Source: Clostridium cavendishii DSM 21758 (lineage in GTDB: Bacteria > Bacillota > Clostridia > Clostridiales > Clostridiaceae). Taken from it: DNA of 64,000 bases. A model generated the notes under the pieces. It ran no database searches. It was not told the DNA's origin and was given only the letters and a program-made list of their open reading frames with translations. Made by a program: the position numbers and the translations under genes. Where the stretch lies: contig NZ_FQZB01000003.1 in NCBI RefSeq assembly GCF_900141845.1, positions 313,709 through 377,708 on the forward strand. The letters run 5' to 3'. Positions 9,478 to 18,044 of the stretch are shown one piece after another. How positions within the stretch are numbered: position 1 is the stretch's first letter; each line of letters begins with the position of its first letter.

Positions 9478-10086
9478 TTAGCATCGTAGCATGTTTATTA
9501 TTTTTTCACAGAGATGTGGCTTAACTTCATCTATTTCGTATGGTTCTCCGAGTATTATTGAGCTATAACATACAGTTCCTACAAGTTCAATAATCATAAA
9601 TAATGTTATTTCAGCCTCCTTTAAGCCCATGCCCCTTTCTTTCATATTCTTTATAAATATCTCTATAAGCTGTTGCATTTCCTTATGTTCTTCCGGCTTC
9701 ATTATTTCCCTTCTGTATATTCCCCATGAGAAATTTTTATTTATAAGTTTTAAAAGGAGCTTACTGTCCTTAAATAGTTCAATAATATAATTAACATAAA
9801 ATAGTACCATTTCTTCAAAATCAACTATATTCTTTCTAGCTGTTTCCTCCATGGCTTCTTTAACAATTTTTGAACTATGTCTTAATATAAGCCTATTTAA
9901 TATGTCATGCTTATCTTTGAAATATAAATAAAAAGTTCCCTTTGCTACACCAGCCTTTCTAACTATATCATCAATTGCAGTAGCCTTTATTCCTTTTGTT
10001 GTAAAAAGTTCGAAAGCTGCGTTGCATAAATCATTCTCTTTTAAGTTTTTCTTTATCTCTACTTTTGTATTTCTTTTTGACTCCAC
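9478..10086 (-). CDS. TetR-family repressor of the MMPL operon
   Basis: 202 residues. An N-terminal TetR helix-turn-helix (about 18-65; TAIDDIVRKAGVAKGTFYLYF is the recognition region) precedes a variable helical ligand domain. Translation starts at GTG with GGAGGGAG upstream. It is the first gene of an operon with the transporter. A palindrome TGACTatcAGTCA overlaps the -35 of its own promoter, so autorepression and repression of the transporter are likely. The inducer is unknown. Confidence 0.88.
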   Translation of the reverse strand: MESKRNTKVEIKKNLKENDLCNAAFELFTTKGIKATAIDDIVRKAGVAKGTFYLYFKDKHDILNRLILRHSSKIVKEAMEETARKNIVDFEEMVLFYVNYIIELFKDSKLLLKLINKNFSWGIYRREIMKPEEHKEMQQLIEIFIKNMKERGMGLKEAEITLFMIIELVGTVCYSSIILGEPYEIDEVKPHLCEKIINMLRC

Positions 10087-10131
10087 GCTCTCCCTCCTTA
10101 AAATTATTTAACAATTAAACACTATAATTCC

Positions 10132-10159
10132 ATTATATACCTAAATGACTATCAGTCAA
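10132..10159 (-). promoter_or_regulatory. promoter with TetR-type operator for the tetR-MMPL operon
   Basis: On the minus strand the -35 is TTGACT (10154-10159), the spacer is 16 bp and the -10 is TATAAT (10132-10137). The palindrome TGACT-ATC-AGTCA (10146-10158) covers the -35 and the start of the spacer. This TGACT/AGTCA form is common among TetR operators of efflux systems. The repressor assignment is inferred from proximity. Confidence 0.8.
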
Positions 10160-10270
10160 CTTTGTATTCTTTGAATTTTCTGAATATTTTTTAATTTATC
10201 TTATCATTTGAAAACTTATATATAAATCGCTCCATTTTTCTTTATTTTACTTTTAATTTAATAAAAAAGA

Positions 10271-10304
10271 AGAATCTAACTCTTCATTTTATTGCTGAGC
10301 TAGA
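10271..10304 (-). terminator. terminator of the MATE gene
   Basis: On the minus strand an imperfect 10-bp stem (one mismatch) of AATCTAGCTC type closes a loop of about 13 nt and is followed by TTCTTTTTTATT. It lies just after the MATE stop codon. Confidence 0.7.
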
Positions 10305-10320
10305 TTCCTCAATAAATTTA

Positions 10321-11667
10321 TTAATTATTTACAACATTTTTAATCCATTTATTAGATTTAAGCCTATAAAAGCACATCACAAATTTAGTAAGCTCTTCTA
10401 AACCAATAAGTAAAAGTACAAAATACACAGGTAATTTTAATACTACGGCCCCTATAAAAGCCATTGGGACACCTATAAGCCACATAGTTGTTACCTCTAT
10501 ATACATAGCACGCTTAACATCTCCACCACCTCTTAATATTCCTACTACAGTTACAATATTAAATACCTTAAATGGTGCTATCACTGATATTACTCTTAAA
10601 AGATTTATAGAATCTATAACAACTTCATCTGAAACTTTAAATAACTTCATAACTAAAGGCGCAGATGCAGTCATAAAAATACCAAGTAATATCCCCACTA
10701 ATATACCTATATTAGCCAATTTTTTTGCATAAGCTCTTCCTTTTTCAAAATCTCCAGCGCCTACTACATTACCTACTAGGACTAAAGAACCATTAGCAAC
10801 GCCAAAAGCAATTACCATAAATAAACTATTTATAGTGTTACATATTTGTATAGACGCCTGAGCTTCTGTTCCTATAAAACCATAAGCTATAGAGTAAAAT
10901 ACAGTTCCTAGAGCCCAACAGGCTTCATTTATTATTACTGGAAATACATCTTTCAATATTTTAAAATAGAAAACTTTATCGAAATTAAAAAATGATTTGA
11001 TTTTACCATAAATTATACTTTTCCTATTAAAAGCCACATATAGCATAACTAAAAATTCAATAGTTCTAGCAATTAACGTGGCTGTTGCAGATCCTTCTAC
11101 TCCAAGCCTTGGAAACCCAAACTTTCCAAATACTAAAATATAATTAAGTATTATATTTATAGCTACTGCTACAAAACTTACAGCCATCGGTATAAATGTT
11201 TTCTCCATACATCTTAATGTAGCAGAAAGTATAACACTTATGCCTGTAAAAATATAACTCAAACTCACTATTCTTAAGAAAGCTACTGAAAGTGGAATTA
11301 CTTCGTTATCTCTTGAAAAAATCATTACAATGGCTTTAGGAAATACCATTGCTATAATAGTAAATATTAGTCCTATTATTGTTATTGTTATTATTCCAAA
11401 ACCTATTATCCTTCTAATATTTTCCTTATCCCTTTTCCCCCAATACTGAGATAAATACATACTACAACCGCCACTTATCCCAAAAAATATAAGACTTAAT
11501 AAAAAGAATAATTGATTTCCTATTCCTACTGCTGCTACAGCCTTGTCTCCTAAATTACCAACCATTATTGTGTCAAACATATTAAGAGACGATACTACTA
11601 AGCTCTGAAGAGCTATAGGTATAGCAATCTTTATAAGTTTTCTATAAAATTTCTTATCCTTAAACAC
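10321..11667 (-). CDS. MATE-family multidrug/cation antiporter
   Basis: 448 residues, about 12 membrane helices in two homologous halves, typical MATE length. The N-terminal half has SLNMFDTIMVGNLGD, the usual helix 1-2 signature of the DinF/NorM superfamily. These proteins export drugs or metabolites in exchange for Na+ or H+. Translation starts at GTG 11667 behind a GGGGGAAG site. It is transcribed alone with its own terminator. No substrate can be inferred. Confidence 0.88.
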   Translation of the reverse strand: MFKDKKFYRKLIKIAIPIALQSLVVSSLNMFDTIMVGNLGDKAVAAVGIGNQLFFLLSLIFFGISGGCSMYLSQYWGKRDKENIRRIIGFGIITITIIGLIFTIIAMVFPKAIVMIFSRDNEVIPLSVAFLRIVSLSYIFTGISVILSATLRCMEKTFIPMAVSFVAVAINIILNYILVFGKFGFPRLGVEGSATATLIARTIEFLVMLYVAFNRKSIIYGKIKSFFNFDKVFYFKILKDVFPVIINEACWALGTVFYSIAYGFIGTEAQASIQICNTINSLFMVIAFGVANGSLVLVGNVVGAGDFEKGRAYAKKLANIGILVGILLGIFMTASAPLVMKLFKVSDEVVIDSINLLRVISVIAPFKVFNIVTVVGILRGGGDVKRAMYIEVTTMWLIGVPMAFIGAVVLKLPVYFVLLLIGLEELTKFVMCFYRLKSNKWIKNVVNN

Positions 11668-11798
11668 TTAAAACTTCCCCCTATTCATTTGTAAAAATCA
11701 TTTTATCCAACAAATAATCATGTTAATACTGTCTTCTTTTTAAAACTTAGAATAAAAAATGACTAAAAACTTTTATAAGATAAAGTAACTCTAAATAA

Positions 11799-12222
11799 AA
11801 CTTCATCTTAAAACAAGACTCATTTTATAAGTATATCATAATACATAAAAAGAACTCTACTATAATTATTTTTATAGCATCGTTTCCATATCTAGTTATA
11901 ATTTTCCTAACAATTTATAAAAAATTTGCACTTAAGGCTTTTGAACTTAAAGTGGATGATTATATACTTAAAACTTATAATGCAATTAGAATTTTAGAAG
12001 CTATAGATATATTATAAATAAAAATTTTAATAATAAAAATAATAAAGATGATAAAGAAATATTAAAATTCTTAAAGAGCTATCTTGTTAACTTGAATATA
12101 ATTAAAGAATTATTTTTTTGATTTAATGGTACTTATAATCTTGTTATTATGGACAATAAAAATACAGAAATACCAGTTAGAGGCTCTAGTGGAAGAGATA
12201 TCGAAACACTTTTATGCTTTTA
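11799..12222 (+). pseudogene. decayed response-regulator remnant (REC-like, possibly LytTR)
   Basis: In the 11668-12284 gap one frame stays open from the stop at 11796 to a stop at 12016. It reads TIIIFIASFPY, then FALKAFELKVDDYILKTY. This matches the end of a CheY-like receiver, in which the conserved lysine sits in an A-x-KAFEL...DY(I/L)LK(P) setting. Stops and frame changes follow. A short frame near 12150-12222 (DNKNTEIPVRGSSGRD) could be the start of a LytTR-type output domain. There is no start codon or binding site. The family is inferred from pattern only. Confidence 0.4.
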
Positions 12223-12284
12223 ATATCTAACATAAAATTATGATATAATATTTATATACTTAAGAAAAAGTGAGGAGATTTAAA

Positions 12285-13109
12285 ATGGGTAAATTTAAAT
12301 TTAAAGCATTATCTGTTTGTGGTGAATTTAATATTAGTAATATTGCTAAATATTATAACATAAACAAAAAAATTAAATGGGAAGAACCATTAATAATAAA
12401 TAAAAGTAAAGAACAAGCTATATATCTTTATTATTTTGGTTCTGCTGTTTTTGTAAATCATAATGATGATGAAATAAAGGAATTCTTAGAAACTATTCGC
12501 TCTATAGAAGGTAGTTTAAAAAAGGTTAACAAAGAAATTAATTATAACTGTGTTGAAGAATATAGACTGGTAACCCATGAGGAAGAAGAAATGGATTTAA
12601 CATACGATGATTTATTTATAAAAGATATTGAAGGTTACCATTTAGATATAACAGCCTTAGTTCTAGCTAAATCTGTTGCTCTTGAGACTATAGAAAAAAG
12701 AATTGATGTAATCTTTGATGAAGTTGAAAAAGTTACTGAACTTCTTAAAAAAGGCAAGATAAATATAAAAGAGACAGAAGCTGCTACTATTATAGGTCAT
12801 ATATTATCGTTAAAAAATAATACTATATCTTATATAATGCTACTTGATAAGCCTGATGTAGCTTGGAAAAATGAAGATGCTAAAATACTTTTTGATGATT
12901 TGGCTGATCTTTTTGAACTTAATGATAGATATGAAAGCCTTAATGCCAAATTTGATGCATTATTAAATACTACAGAGGTTTTTTCAAACTTAAGTCACTC
13001 TAAAAAAGCAACTGAACTTGAATTAATTGTTATCTTATTAATATTTATAGAAGTTTTATTTGCTTTTAAAGACCCTTTAATAAATTTAATAAATTTGTTT
13101 ACTAAATAG
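12285..13109 (+). CDS. RMD1/YagE (DUF155) family protein
   Basis: 274 residues resembling the RMD1/YagE family (DUF155): an N-terminal mixed domain (about 1-130, with AIYLYYFGSAVFVN), a helical middle (VLAKSVALETIEKRIDVIFDEVE), and a single C-terminal membrane segment (about 245-262). Eukaryotic members sit in the mitochondrial membrane; the bacterial role is unknown. The start is ATG 12285 with GAGGAG upstream; an earlier GTG lies within that site. The gene is followed by a very GC-rich hairpin. Confidence 0.75.
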   Translation: MGKFKFKALSVCGEFNISNIAKYYNINKKIKWEEPLIINKSKEQAIYLYYFGSAVFVNHNDDEIKEFLETIRSIEGSLKKVNKEINYNCVEEYRLVTHEEEEMDLTYDDLFIKDIEGYHLDITALVLAKSVALETIEKRIDVIFDEVEKVTELLKKGKINIKETEAATIIGHILSLKNNTISYIMLLDKPDVAWKNEDAKILFDDLADLFELNDRYESLNAKFDALLNTTEVFSNLSHSKKATELELIVILLIFIEVLFAFKDPLINLINLFTK

Positions 13110-13142
13110 AATTAAAAATTATCTTAAAACTAAAATTATAAT

Positions 13143-13181
13143 GCCCCCCATATACTTTTATTGAAAAGCTATATGGGGGGC
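13143..13181 (+). terminator. GC-rich hairpin after the DUF155 gene
   Basis: An 11-bp perfect stem GCCCCCCATAT/ATATGGGGGGC encloses an inner CTTTT/AAAAG pair. It is very stable for this AT-rich genome. The downstream sequence CTAATCATTTATA is a poor U-tract, so it may act as a terminator or as a 3'-end RNA stabiliser. Confidence 0.55.
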
Positions 13182-13286
13182 TAATCATTTATATATATTA
13201 ATTTAAGTATACTCTAAAATTATAAGTGGAATATTAAGAAAGTAATAAAATAAAAAATATTATTAATTTAAATGTAGGAGCTTATT

Positions 13287-15092
13287 ATGAAAACTAATAT
13301 TTCTATTTCTCAAATTGTCAAAGATGGTTTTAAAGATTTCAAGAAAATAATTCTCCAATTTTTTATATTCGAAGCCTCATATAAAACTATAACCAGCTTT
13401 ATATTAATTCCATTTATATTATCATTATCTCATATACTATTTAAGTTTTTTAGGGTACGTCCTCTTACCAATGCTGAGATATTCAATTTTATACTAAGCT
13501 TAAAAGGGCTAACTATATTTACAACTTTAACATTACTCGCTCTTATAGTTATATTTATCGAAATAGGAGTTATTATAGCTATGTCTGAGCAAATTTATTA
13601 TAGTTATAAACCTTCTATCTTAACTTCTCTTAGAATAACTTTCAATAGAATACCTAAAATAATTGGCATAGGTACAATTCCTATGATTATATTCATGCTT
13701 TTTCTAATTCCCTTCGAAGGACTTTTTATTAGCTCTAGCATATTTACAATTATAAAAATACCTAGATTTATATCTAATGAAATACAACACTCTTATTTAT
13801 ATGAAAGTATATTTATATTGCTTGCCTTTTTAGTTTTTATTATTTTTATAAGATACATATTTGTATTTCACTCAATAATAATAGAAAATTTAAATGTAAG
13901 TAAAGCTCTAAAAAAAAGCTTAAAATTAACAAAGAAAGTAAGTTTCAAACTAATTATAAGTGTATTTATTTGGAATATGATAGTCCTCCTTATTTCTATT
14001 TTAGTTACAATACTTTTATCAACTATTATATTTGTAATAACTTTATTATTTAAGCTTACATTAAGCAAAGATTCATTTTTTATTATATTTATAACATTTA
14101 TTATTATACTATTATTTGTTTATTCTTTATTAGTAACACCCTTTAGTATTAATATAATTACAAAGATATATTATGCCCAAAGAAAAATCCTAGGTGATAA
14201 TATAAATGAAGATTTTAATAATAAGAATTCAAATAAAAAATTACTCTTAAGTGAAAAAAAGATTTACTCTTATCTAATTAAATACAAAAAATTATCTATA
14301 TTTTTATTTATAATTAGTATTATTGCAAGTATATTTTTTAATTTCAAAACAACAGGAGCATTAATAACTTCAACTCCTCATATAAAAATTATTTCACACA
14401 GAGCAAACTGTGAAAATGAACCTGAAAATTCTATAAGTGCCCTAAAAAATTCTATTAAACATAAGACTGACTTTGCTGAAATAGATGTCCAAGAAAGCTC
14501 TGATGGGGCTATCGTTTTGATGCACGACGCTAATTTAAAAAGAATTGCTGGTTTAGATACTAGCATAGGTGATCTAAGTTTAAGGGAAATTCAGAATATA
14601 GATATAAGCAAAAATTATAATAAGAAATTTAATGGTGAAAAAATTCCTACCTTAGATGAAGTCATTAAACTTTCTAAAGGTAAAATTAGACTTATTATAG
14701 AACTTAAACCCTATAAAAACAGCGAAACTCTAGCAAAAAAAGTAGTAGATTTGATAGAAGCAAATAATGCAGTAAATACATGTTTTATACAATCCTTAGA
14801 TTATACTAGCTTACTTAAAGTTAAAGAACTCAATCCTTATATAAGTACAGGTTATATACTCTACATGGCCACTGGTGATATAACAGAGCTTAATGTTGAT
14901 TTTTATACTATAGAACAAACAATAGTTTCAGAAGAACTTTTAAACAGCATTCATGCTAAACATAAAGAAGTTTTTGTATGGACAATAGATACTGAAGAAG
15001 ATATGTCAGAAATTCTAGACTATAATGTAGATGGAATAATTACAGATAATCCAACCTTATTAAAAAAAACTATTAAAGATTTTAAAAATTAA
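13287..15092 (+). CDS. membrane-anchored glycerophosphodiester phosphodiesterase
   Basis: 601 residues in two parts. Residues 1-355 carry about seven or eight membrane segments of the GDPD membrane-domain type. Residues about 365-600 form a GDPD TIM barrel that cleaves glycerophosphodiesters to glycerol-3-phosphate and an alcohol. The catalytic residues are seen in SHRANCENEPENS (H and R; metal-binding E), FAEIDVQ (E, D) and VLMHD (H). VWTID and GIITDNP close the barrel. A TAGGAG site precedes the ATG. It is transcribed alone. The barrel follows the last membrane segment and may face outward; lipid or teichoic acid turnover is inferred. Confidence 0.9.
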   Translation: MKTNISISQIVKDGFKDFKKIILQFFIFEASYKTITSFILIPFILSLSHILFKFFRVRPLTNAEIFNFILSLKGLTIFTTLTLLALIVIFIEIGVIIAMSEQIYYSYKPSILTSLRITFNRIPKIIGIGTIPMIIFMLFLIPFEGLFISSSIFTIIKIPRFISNEIQHSYLYESIFILLAFLVFIIFIRYIFVFHSIIIENLNVSKALKKSLKLTKKVSFKLIISVFIWNMIVLLISILVTILLSTIIFVITLLFKLTLSKDSFFIIFITFIIILLFVYSLLVTPFSINIITKIYYAQRKILGDNINEDFNNKNSNKKLLLSEKKIYSYLIKYKKLSIFLFIISIIASIFFNFKTTGALITSTPHIKIISHRANCENEPENSISALKNSIKHKTDFAEIDVQESSDGAIVLMHDANLKRIAGLDTSIGDLSLREIQNIDISKNYNKKFNGEKIPTLDEVIKLSKGKIRLIIELKPYKNSETLAKKVVDLIEANNAVNTCFIQSLDYTSLLKVKELNPYISTGYILYMATGDITELNVDFYTIEQTIVSEELLNSIHAKHKEVFVWTIDTEEDMSEILDYNVDGIITDNPTLLKKTIKDFKN

Positions 15093-15095
15093 AAT

Positions 15096-15140
15096 AAAAA
15101 AGGTTTAAGAGATAGTTTTTTATCTTTTAAACCTTTTTTT
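15096..15140. terminator. bidirectional terminator
   Basis: A long stem AAGGTTTAAGAGATA / TATCTTTTAAACCTT with a 6-nt T-rich loop, and A/T runs on both sides. It lies between the convergent GDPD gene and the small secreted protein gene. Confidence 0.85.
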
Positions 15141-15147
15141 ATTACTC

Positions 15148-15483
15148 TTATAGCTTCTTAAAACTAAAAGTTTTATGTTTATTTTCAATTATTAGAGTAC
15201 TACCATAAACTTTGCCTTTGGATAAATCTTTAAACAACTCCTCATTATCTTTATCATTGAACTCAAGCTCAAAATTATTATCATAAATAGAATATTTACC
15301 ATTAATGACTTCACTACTTCTATTAGATTGCCTAACAAGTTCGAATGAATCATCACTTTTTAACTTTATAGAAATATTGGTACTACCTTCACAACAATAT
15401 GTACCTGTATAAGTATTATAATCACTTTTTCCTATTAATATTACAGCTAAAAATAAAGCTGAAAATAAAAGTATCTTTTTCAT
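15148..15483 (-). CDS. small secreted protein of unknown function
   Basis: 111 residues with an N-terminal signal or anchor (MKKILLFSALFLAVILIG) and a 90-residue outer part of alternating strand pattern (YTGTYCC...SFELVRQSNRS...GKYSIYDNNFELEF). It resembles a small beta-barrel or lipocalin-like fold, but no family was recognised. Two adjacent cysteines lie at about 29-30. A GGGGGGA binding site precedes the ATG. Confidence 0.65.
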   Translation of the reverse strand: MKKILLFSALFLAVILIGKSDYNTYTGTYCCEGSTNISIKLKSDDSFELVRQSNRSSEVINGKYSIYDNNFELEFNDKDNEELFKDLSKGKVYGSTLIIENKHKTFSFKKL

Positions 15484-15780
15484 AATATCCCCCCTTTAAA
15501 TAGGTAAATAAATTTATATAAACTCTCATACTTCTTAAAAATCTCTAAGTTCACGGAATATATGAGTAAGCTTATATAAAAATAATTGCAAAAAATATGA
15601 ATCATTTTATAAATTAACCATTTAAACTCTACTAGTAGGGATAACATCTTATAAAATTATTATAATAAACCTTTTACATTTAATAAAATTGCTTAAATTA
15701 CATTATTAAACATTATTTACACCATTAGTCACTCTTTGTTATAAATCAACATTCTCTTTCTTAAGATTTTTATATTTTTC

Positions 15781-15809
15781 TTGAAATTGCTAAACAATAT
15801 AAATTATAA
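15781..15809 (+). promoter_or_regulatory. candidate promoter of the MIF-like gene
   Basis: TTGAAA (15781-15786), a 17-bp spacer and TTATAA (15804-15809). It lies about 90 bp before the MIF-like start. The rest of the 418-bp gap 15484-15901 is AT-rich with no gene or structured RNA that I can see. Confidence 0.45.
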
Positions 15810-15901
15810 GTATATATTTAGCCTTTACTAAACTATAATTATATTATATGAAAGTTAAATTATACTCAAAGTAAATTATATTAATAAATGGAGGTATTAG
15901 C

Positions 15902-16246
15902 ATGCCATATATAGGTTCAAGATTAACTATAAAACTTTCTGATGAAAAAAAAGCTCTTCTAGTAAAAGAGCTAGGTAAAATATGCACCTCATGTCTTGGA
16001 AAAAGCGAAAGCTACTTAATGTTAGGATTTGAAGATGATTTCTGCTTATACTTTAAAGGAGAAAAACTTGCTTTTGGTGCCTTTGTGGAGGTTAAAATTT
16101 TTGGAAAAGCCAATCCTACTGCTTTTGAAAATACTACTAAAAATATATGTGCCTTATTCGAAAAAGAACTATCTATCCCTCAAGATAATATATATGTAAA
16201 ATATGAAGAGGTAGATAATTGGGGGTATAACGGCTTTAATTTTTAA
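15902..16246 (+). CDS. MIF/tautomerase-superfamily protein
   Basis: 114 residues, the length of macrophage migration inhibitory factor and D-dopachrome tautomerase. Proline follows the start methionine (MPYIGSRL), as required for the catalytic Pro1 after Met removal. The C-terminus VDNWGYNGFNF matches the MIF pattern of W-G-x-N-x-x-x-F. Members tautomerise phenylpyruvate-like keto acids; the bacterial role is uncertain. A TGGAGG site is present. It is a single-gene unit. The usual lysine of the MIF active site is not certain by eye. Confidence 0.8.
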   Translation: MPYIGSRLTIKLSDEKKALLVKELGKICTSCLGKSESYLMLGFEDDFCLYFKGEKLAFGAFVEVKIFGKANPTAFENTTKNICALFEKELSIPQDNIYVKYEEVDNWGYNGFNF

Positions 16247-16369
16247 AAACTCAAATAAAAAAGTTGTTATATATAATTTTCTTAATCTGTTATATAATAT
16301 TTAAAACCCTGAAAATTGTATACTTACAATTTGAATTTCAGTAAATTAGAAAAATGTAAAATATATAAT

Positions 16370-16403
16370 AAAATGGATATTAGATTGAACTAATATCCAT
16401 TTT
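16370..16403 (-). terminator. terminator of the nucleoside hydrolase gene
   Basis: A 14-bp perfect stem AAAATGGATATTAG/CTAATATCCATTTT with a 6-nt loop. It lies directly after the stop codon and could also end MIF-gene transcripts. Confidence 0.85.
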
Positions 16404-16404
16404 A

Positions 16405-17328
16405 TTATATATTCATATTTTCAAATAAATCTATTAACCACTTTCTAAACATTAAAACATCTACATCTAAACAAACTGTGGCATTAGGTTCTTTCCCATA
16501 AACATTATCTAAGTCTACAACAGTAAAACCTGAAGTATACTCCCCCTTTGTTTCAACATCAACAAATGCTCTAGTTGTCTTAAATATTTCAGGCTTATTG
16601 AGATATGCTATAGTAGATAAATCATGCATATGAATGCCACCTTCTTCTAAACTAGCACCTCTATAATGACTAAACATAGAGTAAAACATTTCACCTATTT
16701 TATTACTAACTCTTAGCTTTTCAACAGTCTCTACATCTAATAATGCTTTGCTAGTAACATTAAGACCTAACATGACTAAATCAACCTTTGAGTTAAAAAC
16801 TATTTTCGCAGCTTCTGGATCAGTTGCTATATTAAATTCAGCAGCAGGACTATAATTACCCCTCTCTGTACTTCCACCCATAAATACTATTCTTTCTATA
16901 TTATTTTTTACTTCTGGATAAGTTTCTAAAAGTAAAGCTATATTAGTAAGTGGTCCTATAGTCACTAAGGTTATTTTTTCCTTTGAAGTTAATATAACAT
17001 CTTTCATAGCTTCAATAGAATGTTTATCTAATATCTTTCTTGTAGGTTCCTTAAAGGTATATCCACCCATGCCATTTTCACCATGTATATTACTTGCAGT
17101 TTCAATAGCCTTAATCAAGGGTTTACCAGACCCTTTTGCCACAGGTATCTCTTTACCATAAAACTCTACTAGTTTCAATGCATTTTGAGTTACATTTTCA
17201 ATTCCGACATTTCCACTAACAGTAGATATAAGTTTAACTTCTAAAGCCTCAGAAAAACATGCTGCAGCTAATGCTATAGCATCATCAATGCCTGGATCAG
17301 TGTCTATTATTATACTTATTTTTCTCAT
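16405..17328 (-). CDS. inosine/uridine-preferring nucleoside hydrolase
   Basis: 307 residues. The signature DTDPGIDDA (about 9-17) binds Ca2+ and activates water; EFNIATDPEA and a late HMHDLST complete the active site. The enzyme cleaves ribonucleosides to ribose and base for salvage. GGAGG lies 6 nt before the ATG. It is a single-gene unit with its own terminator, next to carbonic anhydrase. Substrate preference (IunH, RihA-C) cannot be set from motifs alone. Confidence 0.9.
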   Translation of the reverse strand: MRKISIIIDTDPGIDDAIALAAACFSEALEVKLISTVSGNVGIENVTQNALKLVEFYGKEIPVAKGSGKPLIKAIETASNIHGENGMGGYTFKEPTRKILDKHSIEAMKDVILTSKEKITLVTIGPLTNIALLLETYPEVKNNIERIVFMGGSTERGNYSPAAEFNIATDPEAAKIVFNSKVDLVMLGLNVTSKALLDVETVEKLRVSNKIGEMFYSMFSHYRGASLEEGGIHMHDLSTIAYLNKPEIFKTTRAFVDVETKGEYTSGFTVVDLDNVYGKEPNATVCLDVDVLMFRKWLIDLFENMNI

Positions 17329-17382
17329 GTTTACCTCCTATTTAAGTATTCGTTTACACATATATGATACTACATTAAATAA

Positions 17383-17413
17383 AAATAGGCTACTTATGAA
17401 AAGTAACCTATTT
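17383..17413 (-). terminator. terminator overlapping the end of the carbonic anhydrase gene
   Basis: A 13-bp stem AAATAGGCTACTT / AAGTAACCTATTT (one mismatch) with a 5-nt loop, followed on the minus strand by TTTTTATTT. Its upstream arm includes the stop codon at 17408-17410. Confidence 0.8.
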
Positions 17414-17971
17414 ATCATATCCATTAATTATAACCTCTAACTCCCCTGTTTCTGGATCTATTATTAATCCATGGACTAATACATCACCTGGCATAAGCGG
17501 ATGATTTCTTATTATTCCGACACTTTTCTTAACAGAATCATGTACACAATCAAACCCATGTAACCAAGCTTTTAAATCAAGTCCTGCATATTCTAGAGTA
17601 TTTAAAGTCCTACCCTTTATACCTCTTGTTTTCATTTTTTCTATAGTCTTAACCGGATTTATACCACTCATGCCACACCCATGATGTCCTATTACTAAAA
17701 CTTCTGTAGCTTCTAATTCATATATGGCAACTAATATACTTCTCATTATACTTCCAAATGGATGAGCCACTACTGCACCTGCATTCTTTATAATCTTAAC
17801 ATCACCATTTTTTATGTTAAGTGCTCTTGGTAATAGTTCTGTAAGTCTTGTATCCATACAAGATAATATCACCATTTTCTTACTTGGATATTTAGATGCT
17901 CTATATTTCTCATATTCTTTATTTTCGACAAAAGATTTATTATACTCTAATATTTGCTCTAAATTATTCAT
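17408..17971 (-). CDS. beta-class carbonic anhydrase
   Basis: 187 residues. Zinc ligands and the catalytic dyad are visible: C38-x-D-x-R (CMDTR), and H96-x-x-C99 in GHHGCG. It interconverts CO2 and bicarbonate in the cytosol. The size and the ILSCMDTRL start fit the small clade of Gram-positive beta enzymes. AAGGAG lies before the ATG, immediately downstream of a 17-bp palindrome. Confidence 0.92.
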   Translation of the reverse strand: MNNLEQILEYNKSFVENKEYEKYRASKYPSKKMVILSCMDTRLTELLPRALNIKNGDVKIIKNAGAVVAHPFGSIMRSILVAIYELEATEVLVIGHHGCGMSGINPVKTIEKMKTRGIKGRTLNTLEYAGLDLKAWLHGFDCVHDSVKKSVGIIRNHPLMPGDVLVHGLIIDPETGELEVIINGYDK

Positions 17972-17983
17972 AAAAATCTCCTT

Positions 17984-18023
17984 AAAAAATAGTTTATAAT
18001 ATCCCTATTATAAACTATTTTTT
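17984..18023 (-). promoter_or_regulatory. 17-bp perfect inverted repeat between phosphoesterase and carbonic anhydrase genes
   Basis: The arms are 17984-18000 and 18007-18023 around ATCCCT. On the minus strand it ends in TATTTTTTAAGGAG, so it can serve as terminator of the upstream phosphoesterase gene and sits directly before the carbonic anhydrase binding site. The symmetry would also suit an operator. Confidence 0.7.
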
Positions 18024-18044
18024 AAATTTACATAAGATTTTTTA

